Source of the DNA: Brienomyrus brachyistius
Taxonomy: Eukaryota; Chordata; Actinopteri; Osteoglossiformes; Mormyridae
Reading direction: 5' to 3'
Length of the DNA: 64,000 bases
NCBI RefSeq assembly: GCF_023856365.1
Contig: NC_064552.1
Coordinates: 5,397,097 to 5,461,096, forward strand
In this document: one piece after another, positions 1-9,726 of the stretch
Numbering within the stretch: position 1 is the first letter of the stretch
Layout: each line of letters starts with the position of its first letter
Made by a program: the position numbers and the translations under genes
The notes under the pieces: generated by a model
Databases searched by the model: none
What the model was told of the DNA's origin: nothing
The model's input: only the letters and a program-made list of their open reading frames with translations

Positions 1-439
1 GACCAAACACAAAGAACAGTTTTATACCAAGTTAGAGCCGATAAACGGTATGAATTATTCATCCGACCACCTCTACCCCTTAACCTTCTCTTTCTCTTAT
101 TACTTTTAAACTTTAATTATGTTTCCATCAATGCCACCCTGTGTATGCTGCAAATCTGGTCAAAATTTGGATAACGAAGTAAAAATAAATAAATAGAGGT
201 AGTATTATATCACGTTAACTTGATACGCCACTCCAGTTTTGGCACAGTGATAGTGGCCCCCAGCTACAGATTTTCAGGCCTCCCCCCCCCACCCCATTCC
301 TTACTGCGTACCACAGGTCGGAGTTCACCACGCGACTGCTGTTGGTGTGATTTCGAGACACCCCCCCCCCCCCCAACACCCCCGTCCACAATCGGCATCC
401 GGTCTCACTCTTCATAATTAGCAGGCGCATCTTACAGAT
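1..439. other. Non-coding flank with two poly-C tracts
   Basis: This is A/T-rich sequence followed by a C-rich stretch with runs of 9 C (282-290) and 14 C (361-374). Open frames on both strands here are low-complexity proline or glycine artefacts of the C tracts. No gene is recognised. Confidence 0.6.
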
Positions 440-620
440 CGTCAGCTGCCGGCGGTCCCGGGGGGCGCCTCGTCTGGTTTGCGACAGAGCCCGTCCATCT
501 GACGCGGTCTCGCTCGGCAGGTCGTGCCGTTCCCCGCGTTCCCCGGGAAGCGGCCCCCGGGCTGCCGGCGTGCCTTGGAACGTGGTTCGGAGAGACCGCC
601 GTCTCCACTAGACACATATC
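440..620. other. CpG-rich block
   Basis: About 180 bp of G+C-rich sequence retains many CpG dinucleotides, while the flanks are A/T-rich. CpG retention suggests an unmethylated regulatory patch. There is no TATA box, no convincing start codon context and no splice donor, so I call only a CpG-rich block. Nothing else is recognised up to about 780. Confidence 0.4.
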
Positions 621-779
621 CGCGGGAGCGCTTACTAACCAGATTTTCCAGGCCTCTGCTTATTTATTTATTTCCCACCTGATCCGAGTCGCTGGCCATA
701 TGCGAGGGACGCCTGGTAATTACCGTACCGAGGGCGGCGCGGGCACGTATGCTAAACACTGCGACGCGGCGACTCGTTT

Positions 780-1095
780 CGTTGGCAAAGCCTCGTAGAT
801 TTTTCAAATAGTCATTTTTTCGTAACCGGCGGATTATTTTTTTTTACCACGGTATTAATAATGTAAAAAAAAAAAAAACCTTACACATATTTTGCTACAG
901 CTGATGTGCATGACATCTGGTATTCACCAAAAAAAACCCAGAAAATATATTTTAAAAAATAATAATAAATGATATATATTTTTCTACAAAAATACCCTGG
1001 AAAATATGATGCCCAATATTGGGACTTGAGCTAATCTGAGCCACAGGTACACAAATCATCCCCTCCCTGTATCTCTGGGAAAAAAAAAACACTCG
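780..1095. other. A/T-rich spacer with homopolymer runs
   Basis: This stretch has repeated A and T runs around 835-960 and a run of A near 1080. No gene, element end or conserved-looking block is visible. Confidence 0.5.
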
Positions 1096-1109
1096 AACCC
1101 ACGAACCCG

Positions 1110-1440
1110 AAGTGCAACTGTAAACAGATCATGGCATTAATGGCTATAGAAATGAACCATCCATCAACCACAGGCTGTCGCCGGGGCAATGACAATGACA
1201 TGATTTGTCCGTGGCCCTCCTGGCTGGGTCGTGACGCCCTGCCCGCGCTTCAGGGGATAGAGCGAGTCCTCTCCCCCCGCAAACCTGGGCACCATTAAAT
1301 GGGGCCATACACAAACGGGCCAGGCAGCCATGAGCTCACCGGCCCTTCCGGAACCATCTGCATAAGTGGCAGCTTTTCATGCCTTATAGGAAATTCGGCA
1401 TGGGTTCACCATGCAATACCGAAAAATATTAAAAACACGT
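1110..1440. promoter_or_regulatory. Weak candidate conserved non-coding block
   Basis: The sequence is non-repetitive and balanced in composition, with retained CpGs and CATTAAATGG near 1291. It resembles enhancer-type sequence more than decayed repeat, but carries few homeodomain words. An alignment to other fish would be needed, so confidence is low. Confidence 0.2.
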
Positions 1441-1449
1441 GTGCGACTT

Positions 1450-2347
1450 GGGGGTGTTGATTGCTGTCACATTAAATGTGTTCTTCGTTCCCCTTAAAAG
1501 CATAACAAGATAAATCAGCCCCGGTTAATTAAATTACAGCGTAGGTGAAGGTGTGGTTGATAAGGGGGGTCGTGCTGATAAGCGGCGGTAAACATCTCAG
1601 GTTCCTCACTGCCGCGCCCCCACAACACCGTCGGCGCGCAAAACGCAGTCTCTGCTCGGCGAGGCCCCATCGCGTCGTGTGTCTGTGAAACCTGGAATTT
1701 TCCGGTCTAAGTTTTTGTTTTTTTCTCTCATATCCAAAACAGGAAGTCTCCTTCAGAACAAAATCACAGACAGCTCTGCAATGATATATTTGTTTTGGCG
1801 AGGAGTGCTTCCTACGTTTTCCAGGGACTTCCTGCGTGGTCTCTGTGAGTCCCAGGGGTACCTTCCCCCCTCCAGTAAGCAAATACGTGTTGTGTATTTA
1901 TAATCATGCTTTGGTGACTAAACACTCCAAACAGCTACTTAGGTTTGCCCTAGTGTGGTTTGCGGAAACAAAAGACGAAACAACCGAATGTGATTTTAAA
2001 ACTGAAAAACAAACATAATTGTACGGGAAGCGCCACAAAGTGCGAAGAGCAACACCCCAAATCCCAAGAAACCGTGTGGGAAAGACGTCGCTTCAATTTC
2101 CAACCTCACGCACAAAACGGCCACGTCCGTGCAGTTTAACTGCTTCCTAAGCTTCAGTCAAAGCCCTTCTTAAGTTATTTTTTCTTTGAGTTCATATTAA
2201 TTATCTTTTTTTTTTTTTTTTTTAGCTTCAGTTCGAGAACATAATCGTGTTTAAAAGCATGGCTATTTCATGCAGGACGTTGAGATATTCAACGTTGAGA
2301 TATTCATCCAGGTAGAGATCCCTGAGTACATTCATGGCTGTGAGCCC
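1450..2347. other. Unassigned non-coding sequence
   Basis: No recognisable gene or element is seen. It contains a long T run at about 2204-2223 and a 15-bp direct repeat, ACGTTGAGATATTCA, in two adjacent copies at about 2276-2306. Short open frames around 1529-2018 match no family I know. Confidence 0.5.
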
Positions 2348-2371
2348 GTGTGTGTGTGTGTGTGTGTGTGT
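2348..2371. repeat. (GT)n microsatellite
   Basis: About 12 uninterrupted GT dinucleotides. A short open frame across it reads as Val-Cys repeats and is an artefact. Confidence 0.9.
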
Positions 2372-2379
2372 TTAATCAC

Positions 2380-3465
2380 TCACCAGGCCAATAATCTGGA
2401 GCAACAGAGACGCTTTACTTTCACTCGTCACACGTGCTCAGCTGAAGGCCGCCTGGTATTTATCATGCTATGTAAATCGAAGGACTCCAGCTGATTGGAT
2501 GTCAAAAATAAATAGCAGAGGCTGGAAGGCAACATTTTTTAATGCACATTAATGGGCAGTTCCATTTTACCTGGAGGCTAGGATCCATTTTGAATTTCAT
2601 GTTTGATAAATTCCCTGGCTTTCTGAGTAATTTAAGCAATCTATGGGGCTGTTGAACCTTTGAGTGTATTTTTGAACCTCTGGGACTGTCGTACCACATC
2701 TGCATATCCGAGTTCAAATATATACTCAAGATGATTGGTTTAAACATTAAGTTGTTGATCTTCCCCTTGATAGATTTGTCAGACTGTCCCCTATTTCATT
2801 TCTAAACTACGTGACTAATCCTCCAATATCCCCCCCCCCATCCCCCTTGCCAACCCCCCCCCCCCCCCCTCCCCACACGTCTTCACGAAAAGCCTGCTGA
2901 TTGAAATGGCAAAACTTTATACTCCGAGGTGAATTTGCGGCAACGGTATGTGAAGACAGGCCCTTAAACGCTCATTCGGTCTGCGACCGCCCCCCCGGGT
3001 TTCCACGTATCAATTAAAAGCCGGGGATTTGCGCAGTCACTGGGCCGGCGGAGAGGTCCTCGTGTAAAGAAAAGATGCACTATTGGTGCGGCAGCTGCGC
3101 AGTTTAATGCAACGGTGCCCGATGTGCATCATGCTAAAGTCTGGCTCATGAAGGGTCAGTTTGTAGTTAGTAGCGACCCTAACCCTATACTCCATTGCTT
3201 TTTCATACTTTGTTTGCTTTTTCTGGCATGGGAATTAAGCTCTACGCAAACTAAACTTAGGGATCGGGTAGTGGGGGGTGGGGGGACAAACGACAGGGGG
3301 GGCGCCTGGTACAGTACTTCTGTGACCAGATACATGCCTCTCCAGTCCAGCCATGCTAAGAAATAAAATAATAATAATAATAAAAATAAAAAACAGCACA
3401 GGCCAACTTGTTTTCTTTTGTTCTGCATCACTAATTACCATCATCATTTGCAAACAACAGAGGAC
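2380..3465. other. Unassigned sequence with C tracts
   Basis: This contains poly-C tracts at 2830-2839 and 2854-2869, a G-rich patch near 3268-3302 and an (ATA)n-like run at 3366-3384. No gene or mobile-element end is recognised. Open frames here have no family resemblance. Confidence 0.5.
2854..2869. repeat. Poly-C tract, 16 bp
   Basis: Sixteen consecutive C, lying 14 bp after a separate run of 10 C at 2830-2839. Confidence 0.9.
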
Positions 3466-3474
3466 ATACGTGCA

Positions 3475-3765
3475 GCATGCCGTACGCGGCTGGCGATGCT
3501 AACAAGTTAATATAGCGAGCTAAATTCATGCCCATTATTATGTGCTGCTAGGAACATGCTCTATAGCCAGCGCGCTAATTGCTACAGTAAGCAGCGACAA
3601 CGCAAAATGATTTATAATGCGGCTGAATCGCTGCTAGTTATTTATTTTCGCTGGCATCACATGAACTGCGACGCCTTGCTGAAATTGTTAGTCAGCACCA
3701 AGGAATGCAATTAGGGCTTAATGGACTTTAAAGAGCGCTGAGATCAAATAAAATATGACAACAGC
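3475..3765. promoter_or_regulatory. Candidate conserved non-coding enhancer block
   Basis: This is repeat-free sequence mixing A/T-rich homeodomain words with retained CpGs. It includes CTAATTG at 3575-3581, the PBX/HOX-type composite TGATTTAT at 3608-3615, and several CATTA/ATTAG words. That texture is typical of deeply conserved vertebrate enhancers. There is no coding signal. The call is inferred from composition and motifs only, not alignment. Confidence 0.4.
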
Positions 3766-3809
3766 AAAACAATAATAACTGGAAATAACTTTTCAGCTCT
3801 GCAGCTGGT

Positions 3810-3822
3810 GGGGGGGGGGGGG
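3810..3822. repeat. Poly-G tract, 13 bp
   Basis: Thirteen consecutive G, about 120 bp upstream of the hAT-type MITE. Confidence 0.9.
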
Positions 3823-3936
3823 ATACCTTACAAGGTAGAACCGCTGGTAAAACTAGGTCTGCCGCAATACGCGTTTTGTGTTACATACGTGAATACACGT
3901 GATTTGATAGTATATCCCTAAATTGGTCCTCAATAA

Positions 3937-4131
3937 GCCGCGCACAGAGGTGGGTGCTTCAGGACCTGAGAGTGAAAGTCCAGGCCAAGATTTTGTTTCA
4001 ACCAACCAGTTGAGTATAGAGAGTCACAGTCAGAGAGTCACAGTCAGAGAGTACTCAATGGGTTGGTTGAAACAAAATCTTGGCCTGGACTTTTACTCTC
4101 TGGACCCGGATTCTCCAACTCTGGCCACGCA
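3937..4131. mobile_element. hAT-type palindromic MITE with 8-bp target duplication
   Basis: The element runs from 3945 to 4123 (179 bp). It begins CAGAGGTGGG and ends CCAACTCTG, an imperfect terminal inverted repeat. It is flanked by GCCGCGCA (3937-3944) and GCCACGCA (4124-4131), an 8-bp duplication with one mismatch. Arms 3962-4016 and 4052-4106 are inverted copies of about 55 bp with only a few mismatches. The 35-bp loop carries two direct copies of a 14-bp word. An 8-bp duplication with CAG-type ends is diagnostic of the hAT superfamily. It has no coding capacity, so it must have been moved by a transposase made elsewhere. Confidence 0.85.
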
Positions 4132-4279
4132 GCAGTAGGTTGGGTGGTTCCGGAACATTCCAAAAGGTGAAAGCGCTCGTCTGTTTACCTGCTATTGCAA
4201 GTGCTGAATCCAGCATGTTTCCCAGCCACCTCTCCAAACTGGTTTCCCAGCGACTGGGCCAGTCTAAGGCTCAGTCTTT

Positions 4280-4297
4280 GGGGGGGGGGGGGGGGGG
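4280..4297. repeat. Poly-G tract, 18 bp
   Basis: Eighteen consecutive G. The flanking 4132-4860 sequence shows no recognised gene. Open frames at 4514-4872 are not conserved-looking and overlap on opposite strands. Confidence 0.9.
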
Positions 4298-4864
4298 TCT
4301 TTACTAAGCATTTCAACAGGAAAGGCACTGGGGGACCTCTACTTAAAATGAGTAGCCTCTTCAGCTTCTGGTGAGAGAAAAGTCAGAGAGTGTGGGAGAC
4401 CAGCAGAGAGATTTTGTGTTACATAATTTAACTCTTTGCCATCGAATGCTTAGGAATAGCATTAATCTTAACCTATAGAGTACAGTAAGGGTGTGACCAC
4501 GCACAAGTCCTGTTCATAGGACCTTGCCCAGCTTTTTTTTTCCAGAAATCCCAGGCGACATCTCCGTAACTACAGCCCCCGAGAGCGAAAAGAAAGGGTG
4601 ACGAACACAGAAGATTCCATCTCCCACCTTCAGTGGGGCTGTAACAAGCAGAAGGTGTTTGCTGGCATCCAGAGGGTAGGCTGCTGCTGGCTCGGTGCCT
4701 CGAGCCAAAGACCCCCGGGTCCGCTGCAGGCCTCTGCAGCCGCCTCGCCCTGGGCGACCCGCGGCACTCGGTCCCCGGTGGTTAAGGTGAGCATAGGAGC
4801 ACTGCTTAGACGGCATGTAGGGCTGGGTGGCGGGCTGGGGTCATCCATGTAGTCTGCTTGTGTT

Positions 4865-5012
4865 ATTCTCATTCTTATTATTACACGATAGTTATTTAGC
4901 GAATCATTTTATTGTAGTTATTTTGCGAAAACTGGCTCAGACACTTCCTAGAGCAACTGGGATGAATCCGCTCTGCCAATCCTGGGATTCGAACTGGCAA
5001 CCATCTGATCAC
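4865..5012 (-). mobile_element. tRNA-derived SINE copy
   Basis: On the minus strand a tRNA-like head reads GGTTGCCAGTTCGAATCCC, which contains a RNA polymerase III B box (complement at 4984-4994). A decayed body follows. The tail reads CGCTAAATAACT-type, matching the 3' end shared by many teleost SINEs. The copy is about 150 bp and directly abuts the palindromic MITE that follows. Confidence 0.7.
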
Positions 5013-5020
5013 ACATCTGG

Positions 5021-5176
5021 GCCTATATCACAAAACAGGATTTCTTGCTTAGCCGGATAACTTGTCAGATTTAAGTCTGGGTTCAGTGTAAGTGATCAAA
5101 GATGAAGTACATTTAAACTGAGGTACCATGAATCCAACAAGTTATCCTGCTATGCAAAAAAATCCTGCTTCACCCA
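5021..5176. mobile_element. Second palindromic MITE or foldback element
   Basis: Arm 5032-5065 and arm 5136-5170 are inverted copies of about 34 bp sharing the CAGGATTT and GGATAACTTGT cores with a few mismatches. The middle is a diverged inverted repeat. I recognise the 'AGCAGGAT...GGATAACTTGT' theme as a common fish foldback repeat. I see no clean target duplication, so the superfamily is unassigned. Confidence 0.6.
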
Positions 5177-5257
5177 CAATAAAAATAAAAATACCAATAA
5201 TATTCAGGGGCTTTAATCTAAAAACCATATTACAGTACTGATTATCATTATTATTAT

Positions 5258-5405
5258 TGTTGTCCATCCATCCATACATCCATCCATTTCCTGAAACCAG
5301 GGTCGCAGGGGGTCCAGAGCCTGTCCTGGAGGCTACAGGCACAAGGCAGGGAACAACCCAGGATGGGGCGCCAACCCATCACAGGGCACAGTCACTCACA
5401 CACCA
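5258..5405. mobile_element. CATCCATC-type teleost interspersed repeat fragment
   Basis: The copy starts with (CCAT)n-like sequence, then TTTCCTGAAACCAGGGTCGC, and continues through GGGAACAACCCAGGATGGGG to a CACTCACACACCA end. This is the familiar fish repeat beginning CATCCATCCATTTTCC. Here it is truncated at the 3' side. Related fragments lie at 25992-26052, 44975-45055 and 58571-58612. Confidence 0.75.
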
Positions 5406-5409
5406 ATCT

Positions 5410-5880
5410 GTTGTTATTGTTGTATTAAAGTCAACTTGCTCAAAATTTCAGTCTGTGCTCAACGGTATAAGAGCTCATCCCGTCCTTGGACCCATAACCA
5501 TCTGATTACAAGGCCAGTGCTTCACCTGTCTACCTGCTTTATGGGGACATCATCTCTCCCTCAAACATAAACAAGTACAGCGGCGATGTACCAGTCACAT
5601 GACCCCCGTGCTGCATGGCTGCCGTTTGCGAAACAAACAGGTGTGACGCACTGCGGACGCACGGCCCTTCTGTAGGTACCCCAAGAATAATAATAAAGAT
5701 TTATCAAAAAACCATGGTCACATCGCGTCGTTGTGGGTCACTTGTTGGAGTGGCGTTACACGTCTGTTGTACCTTCACACGCAAACTCCCTTTTACTGGA
5801 TGGACTGAACATTAGTTGCTTCCTGTTTGACTTGTCTGTCTCAGGAGCTTGGTCCCCCTGACCTGGAACAAGACTGGCTA
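5410..5880. other. Unassigned non-coding sequence
   Basis: No gene, repeat family or strong regulatory texture is recognised. Short open frames at 5615-5815 have no resemblance to known proteins. Confidence 0.5.
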
Positions 5881-5884
5881 ACAC

Positions 5885-6020
5885 CTCCGTTCTCCTAATT
5901 AACTCGCCGGCGTCGGTGATTTGAATTATGCATATTCGGGAACAATTTAATTACGGGGAGCTTGATAGGCTCACAATGAGTGTAGACAAGGCCGGGAGTG
6001 ACAGAGGCTATAAGTAGGGG
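5885..6020. promoter_or_regulatory. Candidate conserved homeodomain/POU/SOX enhancer
   Basis: TAATTA occurs at 5896-5901 and 5958-5963. An octamer-like ATTATGCATA lies at 5935-5944, next to a SOX-type AACAAT at 5951-5956. The SOX word abuts the second TAATTA. CpGs are retained in between. This spacing is typical of conserved neural or developmental enhancers. The call is inferred from motif grammar only. Confidence 0.45.
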
Positions 6021-6100
6021 GCCCCCTGGGCGCAGCGGGGCCCGCTGGGGCCTTCCAGGCAAACACGCTGCCTTCAACCGTCTCACCACCTCCACACCGA

Positions 6101-6196
6101 GGGGGGGTGGGGGGGGGGAGTGCAGTGTGTTTACTTTAATCTTCTGTTTCAGCATAATCACGGTCAAAACCGAAGGGCGGGGTGGGGGGGGGGGGG
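6101..6196. repeat. Pair of poly-G tracts
   Basis: G7-T-G10 lies at 6101-6118 and G13 at 6184-6196. Both G tracts are on the same strand and lie between two enhancer-like blocks. Confidence 0.85.
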
Positions 6197-6239
6197 AAGT
6201 TTTGTTTAACTTACTGCGTACGAGCAGTTCGAGAGTGCA

Positions 6240-6370
6240 TACTTACCTGGGTAATTACGGTGCTGGGGGAGATGGCTATTAAGCTAATTATTGAATGTAT
6301 CTCGTGTATGTTTTGGGGTTTATTGCTGCAGCTGACCCAGCTCATTAGCATTTATGGACGGTGACGTAGA
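6240..6370. promoter_or_regulatory. Candidate conserved enhancer block
   Basis: TAATTA lies at 6252-6257 and 6285-6290, a CAGCTG E-box at 6329-6334 and CATTAGCATTTATGG at 6343-6357. The sequence is non-repetitive, with CpGs at its 3' edge. There is no coding signal. Confidence 0.4.
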
Positions 6371-6399
6371 CGGCGGACACCCCCTGTGTGTTAAACACG

Positions 6400-6960
6400 C
6401 GCCACGGCTCTCCGGAACGTTCTTAGACCCCGCGGAGCTGAGCTGGCCAATTGAGACCCGGCTGTATTTTAGGGATGGGCGTATGTAGGCTCCAGGCCCC
6501 AAATTACATTTTTGCATAGAAGATAATAAGGTCCATAATAAGGTTGTAGACCCAGGTGTTCATAAAAAAAAAAAAAATCCTTTGTTTAGGAAATAAAAGC
6601 CTATGGATAGCTGCACTATTATAAAAACTGAACAATGATAATTTATGTATACATAATTATATATACATATATGCAATTATACAAATTGTGTATATATATA
6701 AAATTACATGTGCATAATCATATCAGCGTGCATGCACACATTGGAAAAAATGACATTTGTTGATATTATTTTACCTAATCACAGTCTAATTACATGCACA
6801 TTTAACACCTGACGTGCACAATTCTGCATAAAGGGATTATCAAATTAATGTTCGGTTAGTAACTGAGACAAATGACGCAGCACCAGCCGGCTGTCCCCAT
6901 GAAAGGCGGGGGGGGGGGGGGGCGATGAGCTGCGATTTGTGTTGGTGGGTTAGGAGGAAC
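6400..6960. other. A/T-rich spacer with poly-G tract
   Basis: An A run of about 14 lies near 6563. Alternating AT/TA-rich sequence fills 6640-6730. A run of 15 G lies at 6908-6922. No gene or element is recognised. Confidence 0.5.
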
Positions 6961-6969
6961 TGCAGCGGA

Positions 6970-7560
6970 CAGGTGACTTAATGTAGAAACCATTACAGTT
7001 ATTAACACGGCGGCGTGCGATTAAAGCATCCATTTACCGTGTGCACTGCCCTCGTGTTAAAAATAATCAACTGCACTACTTGCAACAGACTCTTAAAATC
7101 TCGCTTATCGATTACAGACCTAAGAAATGTTCTTTTTGGAACCGGCGTCCCACATACAGCGGGTAATTTAAGGTGAGTGGAAATGTTTTACTCGAGTCTT
7201 GTATGAGGCATTCACGGGAGAAGGTCTGCAAGACAAATAGAAATCAAAGGGTCCTTTATATTAAATTAAACTGCAGAGAGGGGTGTCTGAACGGAGCCTA
7301 GAGCGCTCCACTCTGCGAATCGCATAATGAACTTGCAACTGCCCTTAATTAAGGTCTGCAACCAATGGCATTTCCCTGTAATGATGTCAAGCCGTGCGGC
7401 AATTAGGCGCACCTCCATGAAGGCGAACACTGTTTGTAAATCATATATATACACAGGCACGCACAGAGAGGGCTTGCCTAGTGAACCCCTCCTGAAAGTA
7501 AGATTAATTAGTATGTAGTGTTTCCGAGTCAGTTTGGTTGGTAGCACTTTTAACATCATA
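6970..7560. promoter_or_regulatory. Candidate conserved enhancer block
   Basis: The block contains ATCGATTA at 7107-7114, the 10-bp palindrome CTTAATTAAG at 7344-7353, CCAAT at 7362-7366 and CAATTAG at 7400-7406. CpGs are retained and repeats are absent. Open frames at 7266-7559 (minus) and 7327-7518 (plus) overlap each other and match no protein, as expected for constrained non-coding DNA. Confidence 0.45.
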
Positions 7561-7840
7561 CCCAGAGGACATTTGCCTTAGATTAAAGATGAACTATCCC
7601 TTTTCTGGCTTTTTTTTCGTAATGAACGCTTCAGACAAACCCGCATACCGTCTAATTAGCGGCAGGCTTGAACGGAGTGTTAGTTTTGCCCCCCCCTCCC
7701 CAATTGTAACTTCAATTAAAAATAACCTGTCACAGTGTTTTAATAACAACACAGAGCGGACCAAGCCCTGTGAAAGGGGTGCGACCAGGGCCGCTATCAT
7801 TCCGAAACATATTTATAAGTTGCAGGAGTGACACCCGTTA
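7560..7840. promoter_or_regulatory. Candidate conserved enhancer block with CTAATTAG palindrome
   Basis: The paired-homeodomain palindrome CTAATTAG lies at 7652-7659 within CpG-retaining sequence. Similar texture continues to about 7830. The same palindrome recurs at 53276 and 59396 in other enhancer-like blocks. No coding signal is seen. Confidence 0.4.
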
Positions 7841-7899
7841 ATTGTTTGTAACGTATCTTTTTTTCCCTTCTCTCATCTATTTAAAATAATTACTAGTCC

Positions 7900-8210
7900 T
7901 TTGAAAATTTGTACTTCGCTTCAGGAAGCCGGAAGCGGCCTGACGTTACATTAATGTGTATGCACTTGTGAAGATCGCTAATTATGAATTTCAGAAATCA
8001 CAGAAACGCCGCTAATAACATAACCACTGAATATGCAGAGGAAAAACTTTTTTTTCCCGAAAGTGCACGCATTCGTGTCATTTGCCCCCTTGATTTGGAG
8101 TCAAAATCATATGCAGAAGAGGTTACAGTTCATCATACCCAGTGATCCTCCCTCGTTTCGTAATTAATGCTTTATTCTTAGCCTACATTTTCTGAAGAAG
8201 GGTTTATATT
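7900..8210. promoter_or_regulatory. Candidate conserved enhancer block
   Basis: CTAATTATG lies at 7979-7987, followed by GCTAATAACATAACC and further A/T words with isolated CpGs. The sequence is repeat-free. The enhancer assignment is inference from texture. Confidence 0.35.
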
Positions 8211-8389
8211 TTAGTAATACGTTGTTTCCTGTGCTCAGTCAGTCCAGAGTAGGCCTATGTCTATACGTGAATACTTAATATTGTTAAACACTATACGTTT
8301 TAAATCCAGCATCCTTATGCACATGCATTAATCTTTCTGGGAAGTTGCAGTCAGGGCAACAGTTAACATAACGCTTAACTTGGTTATGA

Positions 8390-8790
8390 GTCCATTTGAG
8401 ATGACGCTCTAATTGGAGACATTTTACAAGGAAAGCACTTACCATTTTGCTTATTAAGATTGCTTATTGGTAGCAATAAAACGCACATTAGGGTATGGAA
8501 ATTAATATACTGTATTGCGCAGAACATAATGCCGTTATAATGCGCGCTGTATTCCCGCTAATGACTGCCGCGCAGTTTATTAGCTCTAACGATCTGCAGC
8601 AATACGTTTATTGTCCCGTACAGGTTGATGGCTTTTTGATACGTCCGGGTCCGATCTAATGTCGGGTCATTTGCTGGCGGGTTCCAGACGCCTTAATACG
8701 CGATAAACATATAAATAAGCCGTCTCGTCATAAATAAACTGGGCGGTATGAGCGGATGGGGGAGGAAGGGGGGTTGCGCACATGAATTTC
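8390..8790. promoter_or_regulatory. Strong candidate conserved enhancer with posterior HOX/CDX and FOX words
   Basis: CAATAAAA lies at 8474-8481 and GTCATAAA at 8728-8735, both AbdB-HOX or CDX-type. FOX-type words GATAAACA (8702-8709) and TAAATAAAC (8731-8739) overlap or flank the latter. The intervening sequence is rich in CpG despite high A/T, a hallmark of strongly constrained non-coding DNA. It has no repeats and no open frame of note. Confidence 0.5.
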
Positions 8791-8799
8791 ACCTGTGCT

Positions 8800-9060
8800 T
8801 ATTTTCTTCAATAGAGAGTGGGGCAATAGATAACAGAATGACAGCGCAGTCCCCGGGGACCCTGCCATGTGAGTAGAACACGCCGCCGGGTTAGCGGCTC
8901 CTTATTTTATGAGTAGCGGACCCTTAATTGACATCACAGGCAGACAGATAAGGGGAGAGGAGTATGAACATAACAGATGATGATTTCGGTGCACGGTGTT
9001 TACAGACGCGTTTATGCGTGTTGAGCAGACCTTATTTGTTTTCTAAGCACGGTTACACCA
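8800..9060. promoter_or_regulatory. Candidate conserved block
   Basis: Repeat-free sequence with CpGs continues the preceding block, including AGATAAGGG (a GATA-type word) near 8946 and CCTTAATTGACATCA near 8921. Confidence is lower than for the preceding block. Confidence 0.3.
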
Positions 9061-9064
9061 GTTG

Positions 9065-9715
9065 TGGCATGTTTTTCAGTTTTTTTTTCCCCAGCCCAAT
9101 TTAAGTGCTGCTTCCCCACATAACGCAGCTATCACCTCGAAGGGAAACCGAACAGTATGTATAAGTAGATGTAACCTACATCTGATGTAGCTTACAGCCC
9201 CCGCCGTCCAGGGCCTGTCGGAAGAAAAGCAAAGAAAATGCAAATAAATAAATATAATATTTCTGTTGTTCAAAATAGAGCACATTACGCATCACATGAC
9301 AAAACATTTCTTTTTTTAAAATGCAGTAAAAATGGTGAATCACATGTTTATAACATGTTTATAAGTTAGTAGTGGACAAAATCTGCCAAACTATTTCAGC
9401 ATATATTATGTAAGACATTTTTATTTCGACTGAAAACGAAACCAATTTCTATGCCAGGCCACGGTGCACGAGACTTAACCGACCAAAGCAAAACTCTTTA
9501 AAGTGACATATGAGCGGCGACCTCGTGGTAATTACATGCTATTTTTGCGCCGCTTATGTCTTTTAGGATGCATACAAACACAACAGCTGAATCAGCCAGC
9601 GCACTTCTTCCCCAGCGATATCAAAATTTATAGGAATCAATTCCAGCGTGTTTTGTCTTTTATTTATTTGTTTGTTTATTTCTTTTAATCAGGAGCAGCA
9701 GTGACAAAGTGCCCA
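9065..9715. other. Unassigned non-coding sequence
   Basis: A short tandem duplication, CATGTTTATAA, occurs twice at about 9342-9364. Otherwise no gene or repeat family is recognised. Confidence 0.5.
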
Positions 9716-9726
9716 CAGTGGAGGCA

